In this document: in pieces, positions 33,166-45,055 of the stretch | Numbering within the stretch: position 1 is the first letter of the stretch | Layout of the letters: every line of letters begins with the position of its first letter | Assembly: GCF_051020955.1 (NCBI RefSeq) | Contig: NC_135014.1 | Span: 25,285,221 to 25,349,220 of the forward strand | Length of the DNA: 64,000 nt | Reading direction: 5' to 3' | Origin: Megalopta genalis | Lineage: Eukaryota > Arthropoda > Insecta > Hymenoptera > Halictidae | Notes under the pieces: generated by a model | What the model saw: only the letters and a program-made list of their open reading frames with translations | The model's database searches: none | Told to the model about the DNA's origin: nothing | Translations under genes and position numbers: made by a program

Positions 33166-34403
33166 AAAACCGGTGAAAATGCTCGCTAAAAGATCGCAGG
33201 ATCGCCGGGAGACCCGGAAAAATACGAACCGCGTTGAAACAACAGCGCCGTTAAAACAGCAGGATCGTTGACGCCGTTGCGCGCGGTAGCAGAGAGAGAG
33301 TATAAATAAGTTTCAGGATAGTTATTATTACACACCTGGCGATCGTGCCGATGCCGGTCGCCGTGTCCATCCGCTCCGTGAAAGTAGTGTACGGGATCGG
33401 AGCGTCGCCACCCTCGGGTGGCGTAAAAGTAATAACGGGGTCGAATGTAGCGAGTATAAATCAGCCGCCGGTAAAAAAGCAGTGTCCGGGTGTGTCGAAT
33501 CAGGATTCACGGTTCTATCGGGACCGCGGAACACACGTTGAAACATAGTCGTAGAAAAGGCAGCCGCCGGACGCTTCGATTCGACGCCGATGAGCAAAGT
33601 ATTGACGGCGCGGCGCGGCGCGGCGCGACGCTGCCGGAAGCACGCCCGGGAGGCCGATGGAACAAGCGGTCTTCTCAGTTGCCTTTAATTATAATCCGAG
33701 TTTGAAATTGCTCGCGAGAAGTGGAACGGCTTTCGATTGTTGCTGGCCGAGCGACGCGGCGCGGCGCGGTGAACGCGACATGGTCGTCGACGCGGCGGGG
33801 AAGAAATGGAGGAAGAAAATTCGCGGGGATGAGGCGGAGGAAAGGGGACGCTTGTCGAGGAAAAAGGAGGAGAAAAGAGGGAAGGAAGGAGCGCGGTCGA
33901 GAGGAGCCCTTTGTAGCAGTTCTCGCACCTCCTGCGCGGAAAAATTCGAAGCGAAAAAAAAACCGTCGTCTTTCTGCCCCGGGGAACTTTGCCACAATTA
34001 AACCTCGGCCGCGCGACCGTTCGAATGGGTACGCGCGCGCCTACGGCCAGCTTGAGCGTGAAGCGGCTAATCGAGCACTTTCATCGATAATCACCGCTCC
34101 GCTCACCGGTGACAAACTGAGAGAGCCGGGAGAACGGCCGTCGAGTGTTTGGGGGAAAACACGCGACATCGAGCTAATAACGCGGATTATTAATAAAGGC
34201 GCGAGCCGCTGGGGGAGATCGATCTTCCGGCATCCGAGCCGACACTTTTATCGCCGCGACGATGACACGGGACCGGCTAATGATCCGGCGACGTGCTCCG
34301 ACTGCTTTTAGACGGGCCGAGTCGCGTCTTCGGCTATGTGCATTTTACTTGTTCGTCCTGTGATTCGAGCAAGCGAAAAGTATATTATTTATCGTTATTG
34401 TTT
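33166..34403. other. GC-rich stretch, no gene identified
   Basis: Contains GCGCG runs (33606-33627) and an A/G-rich tract (33800-33900). Frames up to 196 aa on both strands overlap each other. A 67-aa forward frame at 33345-33548 has a Gly/Ser/Pro/Val composition but no recognised family. It might be a regulatory or 5' region of an unseen gene; no direct evidence. Confidence 0.35.
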
Positions 34404-35484
34404 ATACCATAATTATGTCGACATCTGGAATGAGATGATTCCTGAGGTCATTTGAAGCAACTTTTTCCTCAGCGAAAATGCAATCCGCGGCTTCGTTTAG
34501 GAGTTATTTATTATCTTCTGTATTGCCTTCTGTTTTATTTCACTCCGCTCATATTTTGGTAATTAATGAAAAACTGTTCATTAAAAAAAATGTGGACATA
34601 AAGTTATGATATGCCTTTCCACTTTCAAAAATTCGGCAAACGAATTCCACTAGTTTCAGTAACTGGTCCACAATTTTGCTGTGGACGTAGGCAGACTAGT
34701 TACTGAGACTAGTGGGATTGATTTCTAAAGAAATCCCAAAAATCCGGGAAATGAATTCTACTAGTCTCAGTAACTGGTCCCAAATGTTGCTCTTGACCTA
34801 GGTGGACCAGTTACTGAGACTAGTGGGATTGATTTCCGGACAGATCCCAAAAATCCGGAAAATGAATTCCACTAGTCTCAGTAACTGGTACAAAATTTTG
34901 CTGTGGACGTAGGCTGACCAGATACTGAGACTAATAGAATTCATTTCCCAGATTTTTGTGATCTGTTCAGAAATCGATTCCACTAGTCTCAGTAACTGGT
35001 CCCCTAGGTGGACAGCAAAATTTTGGACCAGTTACTGAGACTAGTAGGATGGATTTTCGGATCGATATGGGTCGGAGTGTAGATCGATTTTTTGTGAACC
35101 TTATGATTACTTTTGCTCAAAATATCGCTAAAATTAACAGTTTATTATAGTTTTTTATTATTATTCTTAAGTCTGTCTCCTATGCATTTGCTATGCAACT
35201 TAATGTTTCTGGTTTCTTTGTGGTGTCTCTGTCTCTAAGTCTCTAAAGCAAAGGCCGCCCTTCATAATAGAATATCTACAGGCCCTGCTAACCAGCGGTC
35301 GAAGCCCAGTTCCGCCAATTCGCACGGCTGCCTCGCGCCAGCTGATCTCTCGCCTCTCATTGGTCACTGTTTTTCGTTAATAACTCGTAAACAAAGCCAC
35401 GGAGAAAATTTTTGTGAAGGAAAAAGTTGCTTCAAATGATCTCAGGAATCATCCCTTTCCAGGTGTTGATTATGGGACACCCTG
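34404..35484. mobile_element. FB1-related foldback carrying a hairpin array
   Basis: The left arm (TTATACCATAATTATG, GATGATTCCTGAGGTCATTT, GCGAAAATGCAATCCGCGGC) is mirrored on the right by CATTGGTCACTGTTTTTCGT, AACTCGTAAACAAAGCCACG, AATGATCTCAGGAATCATCC and GATTATGGGACACCCTG, then TATA. The left terminus is eroded. The interior is about 850 bp, much of it the array at 34615-35065. Confidence 0.75.
34615..35065. repeat. Tandem array of four inverted-repeat units
   Basis: CACTAGTCTCAGTAACTGGT and its inverse ACCAGTTACTGAGACTAGTG alternate four times, each pair separated by a short loop containing TTTTGCTGTGGACGTAGG. Units are about 110 bp. CCTAGGTGGAC occurs in two loops. The result is a row of stem-loops within a larger foldback. 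Confidence 0.85.
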
Positions 35485-36339
35485 TATAGACGTCGAAGGA
35501 ATTTAAGGACACTGTTGTATAATTTTTAACAAAATAACTCGTGTTTTGATCAGTTTATGCTATTATTTTTATCAGATAAATTTTATTAGACTATTGGAAA
35601 TATTATAAATTCTCTATCTTGAATTATAATTACAATTTGGTTATTATATTTATTTATCGCGTGAAGTAGCGAGTAATAAATAAAATAGCGAAGGCGTCAG
35701 TGCAATCTAAAAACACTTTTGTAATCATTTATTTACAACATACAGCTAAAGATTTCATCCTGCATTTGTCGAAAGTAACACGCGATTTAATATCTTTCGA
35801 GATTCTTCCATAAAAGATAAGCTTCCGCTACGATAAGAGAAACTCTCCTGTAACGTGTTCCCTCTTTTCCCACGAATTTCATGGATTTTCGTTTGCGTTC
35901 ACTTTGCCCCGAGTATTATACATTTCTATTGATATTAAATTTCAACGGAATAACAAACAGCTGCTATATGGTAACCAAACAATCCCGTGAAAATATCTGG
36001 AATGCATTAAATCGGTATTACAATTTAGTAGGGAAAGTAGTACGAGCCGGTGCATGGCCGGGTGTACGTCGGCGCAACAGTGAGTTGCAGTAGCGCGGGT
36101 AAACATGCAGGCCGACGCATGCTAGTGGTGCAGGTGCATGGTTCGACAAGTAGTATTATACGGTTCGTGTCAGATTCCCGAACCAACGCTATCCGTGCCG
36201 TCCAAATTACATTTCCGCCAGTATATTAAACGCGGGTAACACGGTCAATTATGTTTCGAGGGTGCCTCTCTAGTTTCATTTGCAGAAACATTTAGCGATT
36301 TTTCAGTAAAATTCGATCGTTTCGAAATTGATAGTTTTC
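35485..36339. other. No gene seen
   Basis: AT-rich then mixed. A 70-aa forward frame at 35881-36093 contains no recognisable motif. Confidence 0.4.
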
Positions 36340-38315
36340 AATTTTGTTGTAATTTTTAGTAAAAAAATCGTAGGACAATCTTTATATGCACAAATTAAAG
36401 CTTGAAACCTCCGCTTTCGATACACCTACGTTAACAATTGTTTTGAAAATACTTTTGCAATACAAAATTAAATATAGTGCCACTTCTTTACGCTGCAAAT
36501 TCGAGGATCACTCAATTTTTGGTTCCAAATTGATAATTTTCAATTTTTTGTAACTTTCAGCAAAAAAATCGTAGGACAATCTTTATATGCACAAATTAAA
36601 GCTTGAAACCTCCGCTTTCGATACACCTACGATAACAATTGTTTTGAAAATACTTTTGCAATACAAAATTAAATATAGTGCCACTTCTTTACGCTGCAAA
36701 TTCGAGGATCACTCAATTTTTGGTTCCAAATTGATAATTTTCAATTTTTTGTAACTTTCAGCAAAAAAATCGTAGGACAATCTTTATATGCACAAATTAA
36801 AGCTCGAAGCCTCTGCTTTCGATACACCTACGTTAACAGCTGTTTCGAAAATACTTTTGCAATGAAAAATTAAATATAGCGCCACTTCTTTACGCTGCAA
36901 ATTCGAGGATCACTCAATTTTTTGTTCCAAATTGATAATTTTCAATTTTTTGTAACTTTCAGCAAAAAAATCGTAGGACAATCTTTATATGCACAAATTA
37001 AAGCTCGAAGCCTCTGCTTTCGATACACCTACGTTAACAGCTGTTTCGAAAATACTTTTGCAATGAAAAATTAAATATAGCGCCACTTCTTTACGCTGCA
37101 AATTCGAGGATCACTCAATTTTTGGTTCCAAATTGATAATTTTCAATTTTTTGTAACTTTCAGCAAAAAAATCGTAGGACAATCTTTATATGCACAAATT
37201 AAAGCTCGAAGCCTCTGCTTTCGATACACCTACGTTAACAGCTGTTTCGAAAATACTTTTGCAATGAAAAATTAAATATAGCGCCACTTCTTTACGCTGC
37301 AAATTCGAGGATCACTCAATTTTTTGTTCCAAATTGATAATTTTCAATTTTTTGTAACTTTCAGCAAAAAAATCGTAGGACAATCTTTATATGCACAAAT
37401 TAAAGCTCGAAGCCTCTGCTTTCGATACACCTACGTTAACAGCTGTTTCGAAAATACTTTTGCAATGAAAAATTAAATATAGCGCCACTTCTTTACGCTG
37501 CAAATTCGAGGATCACTCAATTTTTTGTTCCAAATTGATAATTTTCAATTTTTTGTAACTTTCACTAAAAAGATCGTAGGATAATCTACATATGCACAAA
37601 TTAAAGCTTGAAGCCTCCGCTTTAGATCCTCCTACCTTGACAATTATTTTCAAAATGCTTTCGCAATGTAAAATTGAATATTGTGGCATCATCTTATGAT
37701 GCAAATTACAGGCTCTCTTACTCCTCGTCTCCAAAATTGTTAATTTTCAATTTATTGTAACTACCACAAAAAAAATCGTAGAACAATCTACATATGCAGA
37801 AATTAAAGCTTGAAGCCTTCGCTTTCGATTCTCCTACGTTAATAATTGTTTCAAAAATGCTTTCACAATGAAACATCGAATACTGTAACGATCCGCTTAT
37901 GATGCAAATTGCAGACTCTCTTAGTCCTTCGCTTCACATTGTCAATTTTCAATTTATTATAACTCCTACAAAAGAAAATCGAAAGACAATCTGCATATAC
38001 CCGTTTCAAAGCTTGAAGCCTTCGCTTTCAATATCCCTACGTTACTAAAGGTTTCAAAAATGCTTTCCCAATGAAAAATCGACTATTGTAGCATCCTCTC
38101 AGGATGCAAATTACAAGCTCTCTCACTCCTCGTCTCCAAAATTGTCAATTTTCAATGTATTGTAACTTCCACACAAAAAAATCATAAGGCAATCTACGCG
38201 CGCACAATTTAAAGCTTGAAGCCTCCGCTTTCGATATCCCTGCGTCAACAAACGTTCCAAAAATGCTTCCCCAACGAAAACTCGAACACCGTAGCATCCT
38301 CTCGCGACGCGAATT
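36340..38315. repeat. ~201-bp satellite, ten copies
   Basis: AAAAAAATCGTAGGACAATC recurs at 36361, 36562, 36763, 36964, 37165 and 37366 (exact 201-bp steps), then in diverged form near 37566, 37769, 37972 and 38175 (about 203-bp steps). Copies 1-6 are highly alike. Copies 1-2 share CAATTGTTTTGAAAATAC and copies 3-6 share CAGCTGTTTCGAAAATAC. The last four copies are much more diverged. Non-coding. Confidence 0.95.
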
Positions 38316-39424
38316 ACGATAGTTCCGAAAGTGTCAGTGTCTCTCTTCCTGTCCTAAGCTCGCGTGCCCGTTAATCCGACGCACAATAGAGCTCCTCCCT
38401 CGAACAGAAATTCACGCGGTTTTCCACATTGTCCGAGAGCGTGGCGGCGTCTCGTGCTCGTCAAACGCGATTAATTCCGTCCGAGGTAGGTGGACATCGT
38501 CGCCGGCTGCCGCAAGATCGATGTACCCTCGATCGTATCGACAGGATTCGGCGGGATCGCCGCGCGGACCAGCCACCGGCAAAGATCCTGAGTCTCTCGT
38601 TCTTGTTCTTGTTCGAGTCTGACAGCCGTTGGCTGTGTGCAGACACGAGCCAGCGGGGATGTACACTCGACGAGTGCTCGTGCTCCTGCTCGTGCTCGCC
38701 GACACGTCTGTTTGTTCGTCGGTTCTACCGCTTCCCGTTGGAAGTTGGCTGCTTTAATTGAGTCACTTGTGTATCGCGCAAGGCGTTTTACGTACGCAGG
38801 CAAACGGGTAGTCTGGAAAGTTTCTGTCGCAGTAAGTCTTCGGCCGGAGGCGTTTCCTGTTGCGAGGCATGCCGGTTCAAAGAGACTGACGCCCCGAGAG
38901 TGCTTCATTCGCGATTTCTTCTTTTTCTCTCTCTCTCTCTCTTTTTCGTCCTCTCCTTCGCACTTTCTCTCTCTCTTTTTCTCTCTCTTCCTCGCTCCCT
39001 TCCTCCCTCTTTTCGTTTTTCCTCGCCGGCCAGTCTCGCAAGAAAACTTCTCCTCTTTTAGAACGCTTCCCGGTTGCTTCGACACCGGACTCCTGCGGAA
39101 TTTCTCGCTCGCTTCTGAGACCGATCCTTCCAAGACGGTTTTCAGAATATGTCGGTGGCCCTGGGACCCGGCTGCGTCGCTGTAATTGCGGCAGATTCGA
39201 AGTTAATCGTTTGATTGGATATTCGCCGAAGTGTGCATTTCAGCATAATTATACGAAATTATAGCGTTGACAAATTTTGGAGAGAAGTTGGCCAACTTTG
39301 ACTGGCGACAACTCCGCGAGAAATCATCGTAGGACGACGACATTCCTTTTATATTGATGCTCGAAATCTCTACTTTAAGATACTGTTTCTGGATTTTAAT
39401 TTCGATGCACACTAGCAGCTGTAA
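38316..39424. other. No gene seen; CT-rich tract at 38926-39010
   Basis: CpG-rich sequence. The 220-aa reverse frame (38471-39133) is Lys/Arg/Glu-rich because it crosses the CT tract, and the 182-aa forward frame is its mirror. Confidence 0.4.
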
Positions 39425-39840
39425 CCCTTCAAATGCGAGGCTATGTTTATCATATTGAAAATTGCCAAGTTTAACGAAATGCATAGACTTAGTAAAATAT
39501 TTTTCAGAAATGCACAGACTTAGTAAATTTTTTTCAGGAATGTCGTTTACAGTGGCACATAGTTCGATCCTTCCTCTTTAATTGAAAAAAAAAGAAACGC
39601 GGCTACGATTTTTTCTCACAAAGTTACAGCACTTTGATATAACCCTTGCGTTTTTGCAAGGTGTTTGCCATATTGAAAAACGACGAGTTTGACGAAATGC
39701 ATGGACTTTGTACAATTTTTTGCGAAGATGCCGTTTCCATCTGAACAAAATTCGATTCTTCCTCTTTAATTAAATGAAAAGAAATGTAGCTATGATTTTT
39801 TTTCGCGAAGTTACGACACTTCAAAGTTACCCTTGCGTTT
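39425..39840. repeat. ~205-bp tandem duplication, diverged
   Basis: Two copies starting AACCCTTCAAATGCGAGG/AACCCTTGCGTTTTTGCAAG share CATATTGAAAA, GACGAAATGCATGGACTT, GATTCTTCCTCTTTAATT and AAGTTACGACACTT. A third start (ACCCTTGCGTTTTTGTG) is cut off by H1 copy 4. Confidence 0.7.
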
Positions 39841-40017
39841 TTGTGTACAACTTCGAAAGAGAAGATACGAATATTCGAGCCTCCGAGCTATCGATTGTTC
39901 GAGTTGTTGACAATCGACGACTGTAAAAACGAGCCGCGAAACTGGAACAATCGTATCTCCTCTTCCCAAATTGCCCATTTTTTTTTTATAATCCGAGCGT
40001 AAATTAGGAAGAAGTTA
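39841..40017. mobile_element. H1 hairpin MITE, copy 4
   Basis: GAAAGAGAAGATACGAATAT + TCGAGCC is mirrored by CAATCGTATCTCCTCTTCCC around a GTTGTTGACAATCG centre. It ends AAATTAGGAAGAAGTTACTG + TAC, as in other family members. The left terminus is eroded. Confidence 0.65.
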
Positions 40018-40687
40018 CTGTACACATTAAGCGACAATTCGAGAAAATTTACTATAATCTTTACATTTCCTGCATTCCATTACCCACTTTTTACACATAC
40101 TAAAATTAGAGCGAAAAAAGATCGACAAAACAAAGTAGACCGCGCAAAAACCGGTTCGATGCGTCCACAATAATCTTACTAGAAAATTGGGAAAATCGTC
40201 GATTGCCGATCGAGATCGTTCGCCGAAGACCGGATCGAGAAACGGTTCCAGGAACGCGGGAACGCATAGCACCAGCCGGAGAAAGTGAGTGATAGGTGTT
40301 AATTACGAGTCGTTGACAATCGGCGGTGAAACAAGGACCGTGATCCATTAGGAATTATGACAGCGGCGGGACGCGCGCGGCTGGATTAGCCGGCCACGCT
40401 CCGAAATTCGCCGGTGTCGTTATTAGAAATTCCTCGCCCCTCGGCCATTATCCTCTGTATTAGTTTGCGCGAACGGACACGGAATCCTCGTCGCCGGCAC
40501 CCGCTCTTAACCAGATTAATGGCGGAGGATGCTGACGGCCGGGGCATTCATTACGCGGCGTCGAACGACCGTATCGCGCCGTTTGTCCGAGTCCATGTAA
40601 CGCCCGGCTCGGATTATTTAATTGGAGGCGACATTCCATCTTCGCCTGGCGCGCGCTCGCGTTCTCGGGTCATTGTCGCCGACTTCG
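40018..40687. other. No gene seen
   Basis: CpG-richer toward the array. A 147-aa forward frame (40414-40857) runs into the pentameric repeat and is not credible. Confidence 0.4.
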
Positions 40688-41505
40688 GACGACGCGACTC
40701 GACGCGAGTCAACTTGACGCGACACGACTCGACGCGACTCGATTCAACGCGACGCGACTCGACGCGACTCTATTCAACGCGATGCGACTCGACTCGACGC
40801 GAGTCAACGCGACTCGACTCGAATTGTCGCGAATCGACTCGAGTCAACTCGAATTAATGATACTCGACTCGAGTCAACTCGAATTGACGCGATTCGACGC
40901 GATTCGACGCGACTCGTCGCGACTCGATGCGACGTGACTCGACGCGACTCTATTCAACGCGACGCGAGTCAACGCGATGCGACTCGACTCGACTCAACTC
41001 GAATTGACGCGAGTCAATTCGACGCGAGTCAACGCGACTCGACTCGAATTGTCGCGACTCGACTCGAGTCGATTCGAATTGATGCGACTCGACTCTACTC
41101 AACTCGAAGCGACTCGACTCGACGCGACTCTATTCAACGCGACGCGAGTCAACGCGATGCGACTCGACTCGACGCGAGTCAACGCGACACGACTCGAATT
41201 GTCGCGACTCGACTCGAGTCGATTCGAATTAATGCGACTCGACTCGACTCAACTCGAATTGACGCGATTCGACGCGATTCGACTCAACTCGACGCGACTC
41301 GACTCGACGCGACTCTATTCAACGCGACGCGAGTCAACGCGATGCGACTCGACTCGACGCGAGTCAACGCGACACGACTCGAATTGTCGTGACTCGACTC
41401 GAGTCGACTCGAATTAATGCGACTCGACTCGACTCAACTCGAATTGACGCGATTCGACGCGATTCGACGCGACTCGTCGCGACTCGATGCGACGTGGCTC
41501 GACGT
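40688..41505. repeat. Pentameric satellite (GACTC/GACGC type) with ~180-bp higher-order repeats
   Basis: 820 bp made of GACTC, GACGC, GAGTC, AACGC and GAATT units. TATTCAACGCGACGCGAGTC recurs at 40951, 41131 and 41316, so blocks of 180-185 bp repeat as larger units. Forward translations of 146-152 aa are Asp/Ser/Thr/Arg pentapeptide artefacts. Dense GACTC and TCGA sites. Confidence 0.95.
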
Positions 41506-43130
41506 CTCCGCCAGTACGCGTTCGCCTAAACGTCATTAGCATCAACGAGGCGGAACGCGTGCACAGGCACCCGGACCCGCGCGACGAATTCCTGGGATTT
41601 TGCTTTTCCCCTGTGTTCCGCGATCGAAACGGAAAACACCGGGAAATTGCTCGCTGAATGCTCCTGCGTTCCGAGTGCAATTAAATCTCTGCCCGGCGCA
41701 ATTGCATTTGGAGTTGCGCTGCACGGATTTTCGGGTAAGGAGGTTCCTTCGGGGTTTTTGCAGCGACGCACAGTGGCGTCGGATATCCGGAAACATGGCT
41801 ATAAATTGTACGATTTTGTGTTTTTCAAACGCGTCAAATTCGTCGTCAAATTCGTCAAGTGCTGTAAATTTGGTAAATTTTGGGGAACCGTTTGTAAAAA
41901 AGCAGAAATGACAAAAATAATTCTGATAAATTGAATATAGCATAATAAAATTATGAACTTCTTCTTCAATCGTAAATTAAAAAATTAGTGGCCTGTCATT
42001 TCGACGGGTTCCGTAAATCCAGTGTTAAATCGTCTTCGAGTGCAAACGGTTAATCGATCTAGAAAAAAAAATCCCGGTACAAAAAATTGAACACCGAGAA
42101 GATGAAAAATCCGTAGAAAATCTTGGAAATTCATGAACGCAGCGGCATCCATAAATCGCGGTGCGAAAATCGAAGACGCGACAGGCATTTATCGCTCCTT
42201 AAACCATCTCGCGGTCGGTCAAAACGACTCCATAAGGCCGCGACTTTGAACGCGGCGGCCGATCGCGCTCGATCCTCGTCTGATTAATTACGCGCGAGGT
42301 GAAAACTTTTCCGCATCGGGGCTCGTCGCGCAGAATTTCCGGCGGCCGCGTAGCGTCGTCGGCTCGCATCGATCACCCGCAAATTAGATGGATTGCCGTG
42401 CAATATCTTAATAGTACAGTCGATCGGAATCCCCGGCGAGGACTTTCCGCGGGAGCGGCGTCGTCGGGGCGACGTCAAGCGGCCGTCGTCCTTCGTCGTA
42501 CTTATCGGGCCGCCGACGAACCCATGCGTGAACCGTGGATTCCATTAATCAGCGAAATTAACAAGACCGCGGGGCCCGATAGGCGGAGGCCCGCCGGAGA
42601 GGGTGTTATCGTTTGATTAATTACGCTCACGCTGCACTTTGCATTTATCTCGGAATCTGGCCGAGCGACCCGACCCGGCCCGACCCGGCCCGGCCCTTCA
42701 TATTTCCGAATTACGACGATTCCGGCGGTGGTCAAGTCTCGAAGAACCGCCGACGCAATCTTCGGAGGAGGACGGACGTGTCGACCGGAAACGACGGTAC
42801 CTGCGGTATTGGACAAGTGTCGGGAGATGCCGGCACGGATCCGGCGAAATTAGCCGGATTACCCTTACGAGCACTTAACGCGATTGATTCGATCGAACGG
42901 AGGTCGGCCAAGGTCCTTCCTCGCCCTGCCGTGGTCCTCACCTTTCTCACCTTGCGTCCCTTTTATGGACTTCCTTCTAGGAGCGGATTTCTCGAAGACG
43001 AGCGGGTGGTTGGGGGACGTGGGCACAGCTGGGTAGAAATGTTTGAAAAGGTATTGGATAGATTGAATTGTATTCAGTTGTGGGAATAGCTTTAATACTT
43101 TTCACTATTTGAACTTTCAATTAGGACTTT
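41506..43130. other. No gene seen; MITE end fragment and GC-rich tract
   Basis: A single CTTCGAGTGCAAACGGTTAA end at about 42034-42053 resembles the CCCTTTGCACTCGA family. GACCCGGCCC repeats lie at 42667-42696. Frames up to 158 aa (42613-43089) are GC-driven and overlap reverse frames. Confidence 0.4.
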
Positions 43131-43139
43131 CATTTGAAA

Positions 43140-43800
43140 TAGAATTTTGTTCAAGATGTACTGGATTTGATTGTTTGAAACAGTATTTTATTGGAATGTA
43201 CTGGAAATAGTATTTTCTTCAAGTGTACTGGAAATAATTGTTTGAAATAGTACTTTTTTAAGATATACTTGAAATAATTCCTTAAATAGTATTTTATTAA
43301 AATGTACTGGAAATAATTATTTAAAATAGTATTTTCGTAAAGTGTACTGGAAATAATTATTTGAAATAGTATTTTCTTCAAATGTATTGGATACAATTAT
43401 TATTATTATTATTTATTTATTATTATTATTATTTTAAAGTGTATTGAAAAGAATTTTTTGAAATAGTACTTTTTTAAGATATACTTGAAATAATTACTTG
43501 AAATAGTACTTTTTTAAGGTATACTTGAAATAATTACTTGAAATAATATTTTCTTCAAGTGTACAGGAAATAAGTATTTGAAGTAGTATTCTACTGGAAA
43601 TACTTATCTATGTACTATCTGTACTATGTACTGGAAATAATTATCTGAAATAGTATTTTATTAAAATGTACTGGAAATAATTATTTGAAATAGTATTTTA
43701 TTAAAATGTACTTGAAATAATTATTTGAAATAGTATACTGCAAATAATTATATTTGAAATAATATCTTGTTAAAATGTACTGGAAATAATGATTTGGAAT
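43140..43800. repeat. 40-bp minisatellite array (type B, related to 5.4 kb)
   Basis: Units of about 40 bp, TACTGGAAATAATTATTTGA + AATAGTATTTTATTAAAATG, roughly 16 copies, interrupted by an ATT run at 43394-43437. The same TACTGGAAATAATT..TTGAAAT form appears in the first copies of the array at 5431. Confidence 0.9.
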
Positions 43801-44800
43801 ATCATATCATAACATACCATCATAACAGTCACAATTAAATCAATGAAGTATTTCAACCAGTATAATTCACAATTAATACCAAAATAAATTACTATTGCAA
43901 ATCGTAGCATATGCATTCGGATGTACCCATTTTCCCTCGTAAACGCATCGAATCCGCAGTACAGTCGACAAAGAATCGCGGTATTACTAAATTGTGACTT
44001 GGAAAATCGTCGAGCTTTGAACTCCTTTAATTTCGAGTCAAATAATCTTACAATATTCTGCCTTGGATCGTTTTAAAAGGAGAAGTCGACTTCTCCTTAA
44101 ATTAAGTTTCTTCAAAGGCGCTTCTTCGTTATAAAATGAAGTAAGAAATTGGAAGTTGCTTCTCTTCATTTTCGACGTGATCTTGTGAAAGTCCCGAGTT
44201 CCGTAACGAGTTTTGAATAATTTATCTACGATTTCTTATCACGGTTTTATTGTTCCTTAAATAAAACCGTGTCGGCGGTATACATTTCTATTTTGTTTTG
44301 GACAGTTTACGTTCCATTTCCTTGGTTTTTAAACGATTCGTGCCCAGTGGTATCCCTTTGTCTTTGTTTCTAGACGATTCCGATTCGACTAACTGGATTT
44401 TTAAATAATCTGAGTGATATCTTTATACGTGTAATGGATATATACGTGTAATAGTTAGGCTCGCGTGTTTTCTCAGCACGAGGATACGTGTACATAGAGA
44501 TAGATATAGTATATATACAAGGTATACGTCATAGCTGTACCATCTGCGTATGTTGCTAAATTTGTGTTTGGGTAATCTGAATTGAGTTTGAGATATCATT
44601 GATACGTATATGCGTATATACACAATAGAATATTAGTTCTAAGTCCGACCATTGCGATACTCCGCCAACCATAATTTTCTTGACTATCACAGGCTTCGCG
44701 GAAATTGTCCAATAAAGTAGTTTTCGCCTATTCGCATTCCGCTAATTGGCAACAAATGCTAGAGAAACACAGAATTTTATGATAGATTTTTTACCAACAG
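43801..44800. other. No gene seen
   Basis: AT-rich unique-looking sequence. AAGGAGAAGTCGACTTCTCCTT at 44078-44099 is a perfect 22-bp palindrome. No coding signal. Confidence 0.4.
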
Positions 44801-44809
44801 TGAAAGTTC

Positions 44810-45055
44810 AATCCTTTTGAACTGAAAATATCAGAATTTTTTGAAGCTGGAAATTTAGAAATGTTCTAAAACTGAAATTGCAAGGATTTTCTAATACCGA
44901 AATTATAAAGGTTTTTTAAAAAGTGAAATTGTAAAGATTATCTAAAACCGAAATAGTAAGGGTTTGTTTAAAACGAAAACTGAAATATCGCAATGTTTGA
45001 CTGAAACTGAAAATGCGGGGATTTTCTAAAACTAGAAAATACGAGGATCTCATAT
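44810..45055. repeat. ~26-bp degenerate minisatellite
   Basis: CTGAAATTGCAAGGATTTTC + TAAAA units, about nine, with considerable divergence. The reverse 80-aa frame is repeat-derived. Confidence 0.7.

Noticed and set aside
38471..39133. 220-aa reverse frame rich in Lys, Arg and Glu
   Set aside because: Crosses a CT-rich tract, has an equally long forward frame opposite it, and shows no recognised motif.
40934..41417. Forward frames of 146-152 aa rich in Asp/Ser/Thr/Arg
   Set aside because: Produced by the GACTC/GACGC pentameric array.
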